NCBI RefSeq assembly: GCF_024710845.1
Contig: NZ_JANJTZ010000054.1
Location: 18,570-82,569 of the forward strand
Direction: 5' to 3'
DNA from: Mesorhizobium sp.
Lineage (GTDB): Bacteria; Pseudomonadota; Alphaproteobacteria; Rhizobiales; Rhizobiaceae
Length of the DNA stretch: 64,000 nt
In this document: piece after piece, positions 61,306 through 64,000 of the stretch
Layout: each line of letters begins with the position of its first letter
Numbering within the stretch: position 1 is the first letter of the stretch
Notes under the pieces: generated by a model
The model's input: the letters and a program-made list of their open reading frames with translations, nothing else
The model's database searches: none
What the model was told of the DNA's origin: nothing
Position numbers and translations under genes: made by a program

Positions 61306-61559
61306 CCGGGCAGGCCATCATCGCCATACAGGTAGTCCTGGCTTCGCGCCGCGCTGGGACCAGGCAGCGCCTTCTTGCTGCCTTCCTCCATGATCCTGGT
61401 CATCAGCACGTGCTTTTCGGCCGCGGTAGGCTTGGCCTTGACGGCAACCAGTTTCACGGCGGGTTGACCGTGACGCGTGAGAACAACCTCTTCGCCGCCT
61501 TCCGCGCGGCGGACGAGATCGGTGAGTTGGGCCTTGGCGTCGCTGACAGAGATTTCCAT
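61302..61559 (-). CDS. Type II antitoxin, Phd/YefM family
   Basis: MEISVSDAKAQLTDLVRRAEGGEEVVLTRHGQPAVKLVAV; overlaps vapC by 4 nt. Confidence 0.9.
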   Translation of the reverse strand: MEISVSDAKAQLTDLVRRAEGGEEVVLTRHGQPAVKLVAVKAKPTAAEKHVLMTRIMEEGSKKALPGPSAARSQDYLYGDDGLPG

Positions 61560-61602
61560 CGGAAAATAATGGTCCAGATGATGGTCCAGGTCAACGACGA
61601 CG

Positions 61603-61630
61603 AAAAAGCCCGGCGCGAGGCCGGGCTTTT
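61603..61630. terminator. Bidirectional rho-independent terminator between pntB and the antitoxin gene
   Basis: AAAAA-GCCCGGC-GCGAG-GCCGGGC-TTTT; T/U tract on both strands. Confidence 0.8.
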
Positions 61631-61653
61631 CGATCAGTGCGACAGCGCTCGGA

Positions 61654-63054
61654 TCAGTGATCCAGCGCCTTGACGATTTCCTCGGTCATCTTCTTGGCGT
61701 CGCCGAGCAGCATCATCGTGCCGTCCTTGTAGAACAGCGTGTTGTCGATGCCGGCATAGCCGGAACCGAGCGAGCGCTTGACGAAGAGGCAGGTGCGCGC
61801 CTTGTCGACGTCGAGGATCGGCATGCCGTAGATGGGCGAGGACTTGTCGTCGCGCGCGGATGGGTTGGTCACGTCGTTGGCGCCGATGACGTAGGCGACG
61901 TCGGCCTGCGCGAACTCGCTATTGATGTCCTCGAGTTCGAACACCTCGTCGTAGGGCACGTTGGCCTCGGCCAAGAGCACGTTCATGTGGCCGGGCATGC
62001 GGCCGGCGACCGGGTGGATCGCGTATTTCACCTCGACGCCCTTGGCCTTCAGCTTGTCGGCCATCTCGCGCAGCGCGTGCTGCGCCTGGGCGACCGCCAT
62101 GCCGTAGCCGGGCACGATGATGACCTTCTGGGCGTTGGCCATCAGGTAGGCGGCGTCGTCGGCCGAGCCCTGCTTGACCGTGCGCTGGACGCCATCGTCG
62201 CTGGCGGCAGCAGCCGTCTCGCCGCCGAAGCCGCCGAGGATGACGGAGATGAACGAGCGGTTCATGCCCTTGCACATGATGTAGGACAGGATCGCACCCG
62301 AAGAGCCGACCAGCGCGCCGGTGATGATCAGCGCCAGGTTGCCGAGCGTGAAGCCCAGCGCCGCCGCCGCCCAGCCGGAGTAGGAGTTGAGCATCGACAC
62401 GACGACCGGCATGTCGGCGCCGCCGATCGGCACGATCAGCAGCACCCCGAGCGCCAGCGACACGATGACGATCAGCCAGAAGATCGTGTAGCTCTGCGTT
62501 ACGACCAGCATGACGATCAGGACCACCAGCGCGATGCCGAGCGCCGCGTTGATGACATGGCGCATCGGCAGCATGATCGGCTTGCCGGACATGCGTCCGT
62601 CGAGCTTGAGGAAGGCGATAACCGAGCCGGTGAAGGTGATCGCGCCGATGGCGACGCCGAGGCTCATCTCGACCAGCGCCTGGGCGTGGATGTCGCCGAC
62701 CTCGCCGATGCCGAAGCTGCTTGGCGCGTACATAGCCGCTGCGGCGACCATGACCGCGGCCATGCCGACGAGCGAGTGGAAGGCCGCGACCAGCTGCGGC
62801 ATCGAGGTCATGGCGATGCGCCGCGCCGTGACTGCGCCGACCGAGCCGCCGATGGCGAGGCCAAGGACGATCAGCCCCAGGCCGGTGGCCGACGGGGTGG
62901 CGAGCGCCAGCGTGGTGGCGATCGCAATGCCCATGCCGACCATGCCGTAGATGTTGCCCTGGCGGCTGGTGGTGGGATGCGACAGGCCGCGCAGCGCCAT
63001 GATGAACAGGACGCCGGAGACGAGATAGAGGAAAGAGGCGAAATTGGCTGACAT
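61654..63054 (-). CDS. pntB: NAD(P) transhydrogenase subunit beta
   Basis: MSANFASFLYLVSGVLFIMALRGLSHPTTSRQGNIYGMVGM...; VPGYGMAVAQAQHALREMADKLKAKGVEVKYAIHPVAGRMPGHMNVLLAEANVPYDEVFELEDIN. Confidence 0.96.
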   Translation of the reverse strand: MSANFASFLYLVSGVLFIMALRGLSHPTTSRQGNIYGMVGMGIAIATTLALATPSATGLGLIVLGLAIGGSVGAVTARRIAMTSMPQLVAAFHSLVGMAAVMVAAAAMYAPSSFGIGEVGDIHAQALVEMSLGVAIGAITFTGSVIAFLKLDGRMSGKPIMLPMRHVINAALGIALVVLIVMLVVTQSYTIFWLIVIVSLALGVLLIVPIGGADMPVVVSMLNSYSGWAAAALGFTLGNLALIITGALVGSSGAILSYIMCKGMNRSFISVILGGFGGETAAAASDDGVQRTVKQGSADDAAYLMANAQKVIIVPGYGMAVAQAQHALREMADKLKAKGVEVKYAIHPVAGRMPGHMNVLLAEANVPYDEVFELEDINSEFAQADVAYVIGANDVTNPSARDDKSSPIYGMPILDVDKARTCLFVKRSLGSGYAGIDNTLFYKDGTMMLLGDAKKMTEEIVKALDH

Positions 63055-63059
63055 CGGCC

Positions 63060-63380
63060 TTACTTCTCTTTCTTCTTGTACATCGCCAGCATGCGCTGGG
63101 TGACGAGGAAGCCGCCGAAGATGTTCACGCTTGCAAGGATCAGGGCGAGGAAGCCGAAGATCATGGCAATGGTGGAGCCGGATGCAATGGCACCTGCTCC
63201 GACCGCCAGAAGCGCGCCCACCACGATCACCGAGGAAATGGCGTTGGTCACCGACATCAGCGGCGTGTGCAGCGCCGGTGTCACGTTCCACACCACGTAG
63301 TAGCCGACGAACACCGCCAGAACGAAAATGCCGAGCAACGAAATGAAGGGGTCAACCGAATGGGCGATGTTTTCCATCAT
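63060..63380 (-). CDS. pntAb: NAD(P) transhydrogenase subunit alpha part 2 (membrane)
   Basis: [61 protein letters not shown]. Confidence 0.95.
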   Translation of the reverse strand: MMENIAHSVDPFISLLGIFVLAVFVGYYVVWNVTPALHTPLMSVTNAISSVIVVGALLAVGAGAIASGSTIAMIFGFLALILASVNIFGGFLVTQRMLAMYKKKEK

Positions 63381-64000
63381 TTCGCTCCCTGAAACATGGC
63401 ATGCACCAGCGCGCCGTCCCTGGCGATCATGGTGCCCTTGATGCATTCGTCCGCCTCGTCGATCGTGAGGCTGCCGTCCTTCTGCACCATCAGATCGAGG
63501 AAATTGGCGAGATTCTTGGCGAACAGCGGCGAGGCATTGCCCGCCAGCTTGCCGGCGAGGTTGACCGTCCCGACGATCGACACACCGTTGTGCACGACGA
63601 TACCGTCCGGCCGGGACAGCGGGCAGTTGCCACCGCGCTCCACCGCCAGATCGATGATCACCGAACCGGGCTTCATCGATTCGACCATCTCTTTGCTGAT
63701 CAGCACCGGCGCGGGCCGTCCGGGAATCAGTGCCGTGGTGATCACCACATCCTGGCCCTTCACGTGCTCGGCCACGAGGGCGGCCTGCGTGGCCTTGTCT
63801 TCGGCCGAGAGTTCCTTGGCATAGCCGCCCGAGGTGGCTGCGTCCGCCACATCGGCGAAAACGAACTTGGCGCCGAGGCTCTTCACCTGTTCTTCCGTTG
63901 CCTTGCGCACGTCGGTGGCCGAGACAATGGCACCGAGGCGGCGCGCCGTTGCAATGGCCTGCAGACCGGCAACGCCCACTCCCATGACGAACACCCTGGC
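63377..64000 (-). CDS. pntAa: NAD(P) transhydrogenase subunit alpha part 1, truncated by window edge
   Basis: Frame open to 64000; [73 protein letters not shown]. Confidence 0.95.
   Translation of the reverse strand, partial: ARVFVMGVGVAGLQAIATARRLGAIVSATDVRKATEEQVKSLGAKFVFADVADAATSGGYAKELSAEDKATQAALVAEHVKGQDVVITTALIPGRPAPVLISKEMVESMKPGSVIIDLAVERGGNCPLSRPDGIVVHNGVSIVGTVNLAGKLAGNASPLFAKNLANFLDLMVQKDGSLTIDEADECIKGTMIARDGALVHAMFQGAK

Noticed and set aside
60913-61559. VapBC pair as a novel defence system
   Set aside because: Ordinary type II toxin-antitoxin (PIN toxin with Phd-like antitoxin), with no associated defence genes nearby.

Overview
This 64 kb high-GC window is consistent with a chromosomal segment of a Hyphomicrobiales/Phyllobacteriaceae-like alphaproteobacterium; the taxon is inferred from gene content. 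It is densely coding. I saw no rRNA, tRNA, CRISPR array, prophage or transposase. In order it contains: a truncated GntR/UTRA regulator; divergent ndvB and ndvA (cyclic beta-1,2-glucan synthesis and export); an aminotransferase; a hypothetical CDS carrying an in-frame palindromic repeat; a small Cys-rich orphan protein; a minus-strand catabolic block (PotA-type ABC importer, Fe-alcohol dehydrogenase, aldehyde dehydrogenase, glutamine-synthetase-like ligase, TRAP importer, N-formylglutamate-amidohydrolase-family enzyme) with a divergent RpiR regulator; an RND efflux pair; a branched-chain-type ABC importer with acyl-CoA ligase, facing an acyl-CoA dehydrogenase/TetR/SDR/MaoC/APH-kinase/SDR cluster; a GGDEF protein; soxBDAG; an Hsp70-like protein; rpsU; a TPR lipoprotein; a DUF992-like protein; an MFS permease; GNAT, alpha/beta-hydrolase and PlsB-like acyltransferase genes; VapBC; and pntB, pntAb and pntAa (truncated). 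The best candidates for undescribed biology are a possible gamma-glutamylated amino-alcohol (ethanolamine-like) pathway at about 14.7-27.6 kb, a possible Lva/ACAD11-like hydroxyacyl-CoA kinase pathway at about 32.4-46.4 kb, a repeat element inserted in frame in a CDS (13.6 kb), and a Cys-rich orphan protein whose Shine-Dalgarno sequence lies in a hairpin (14.2 kb).
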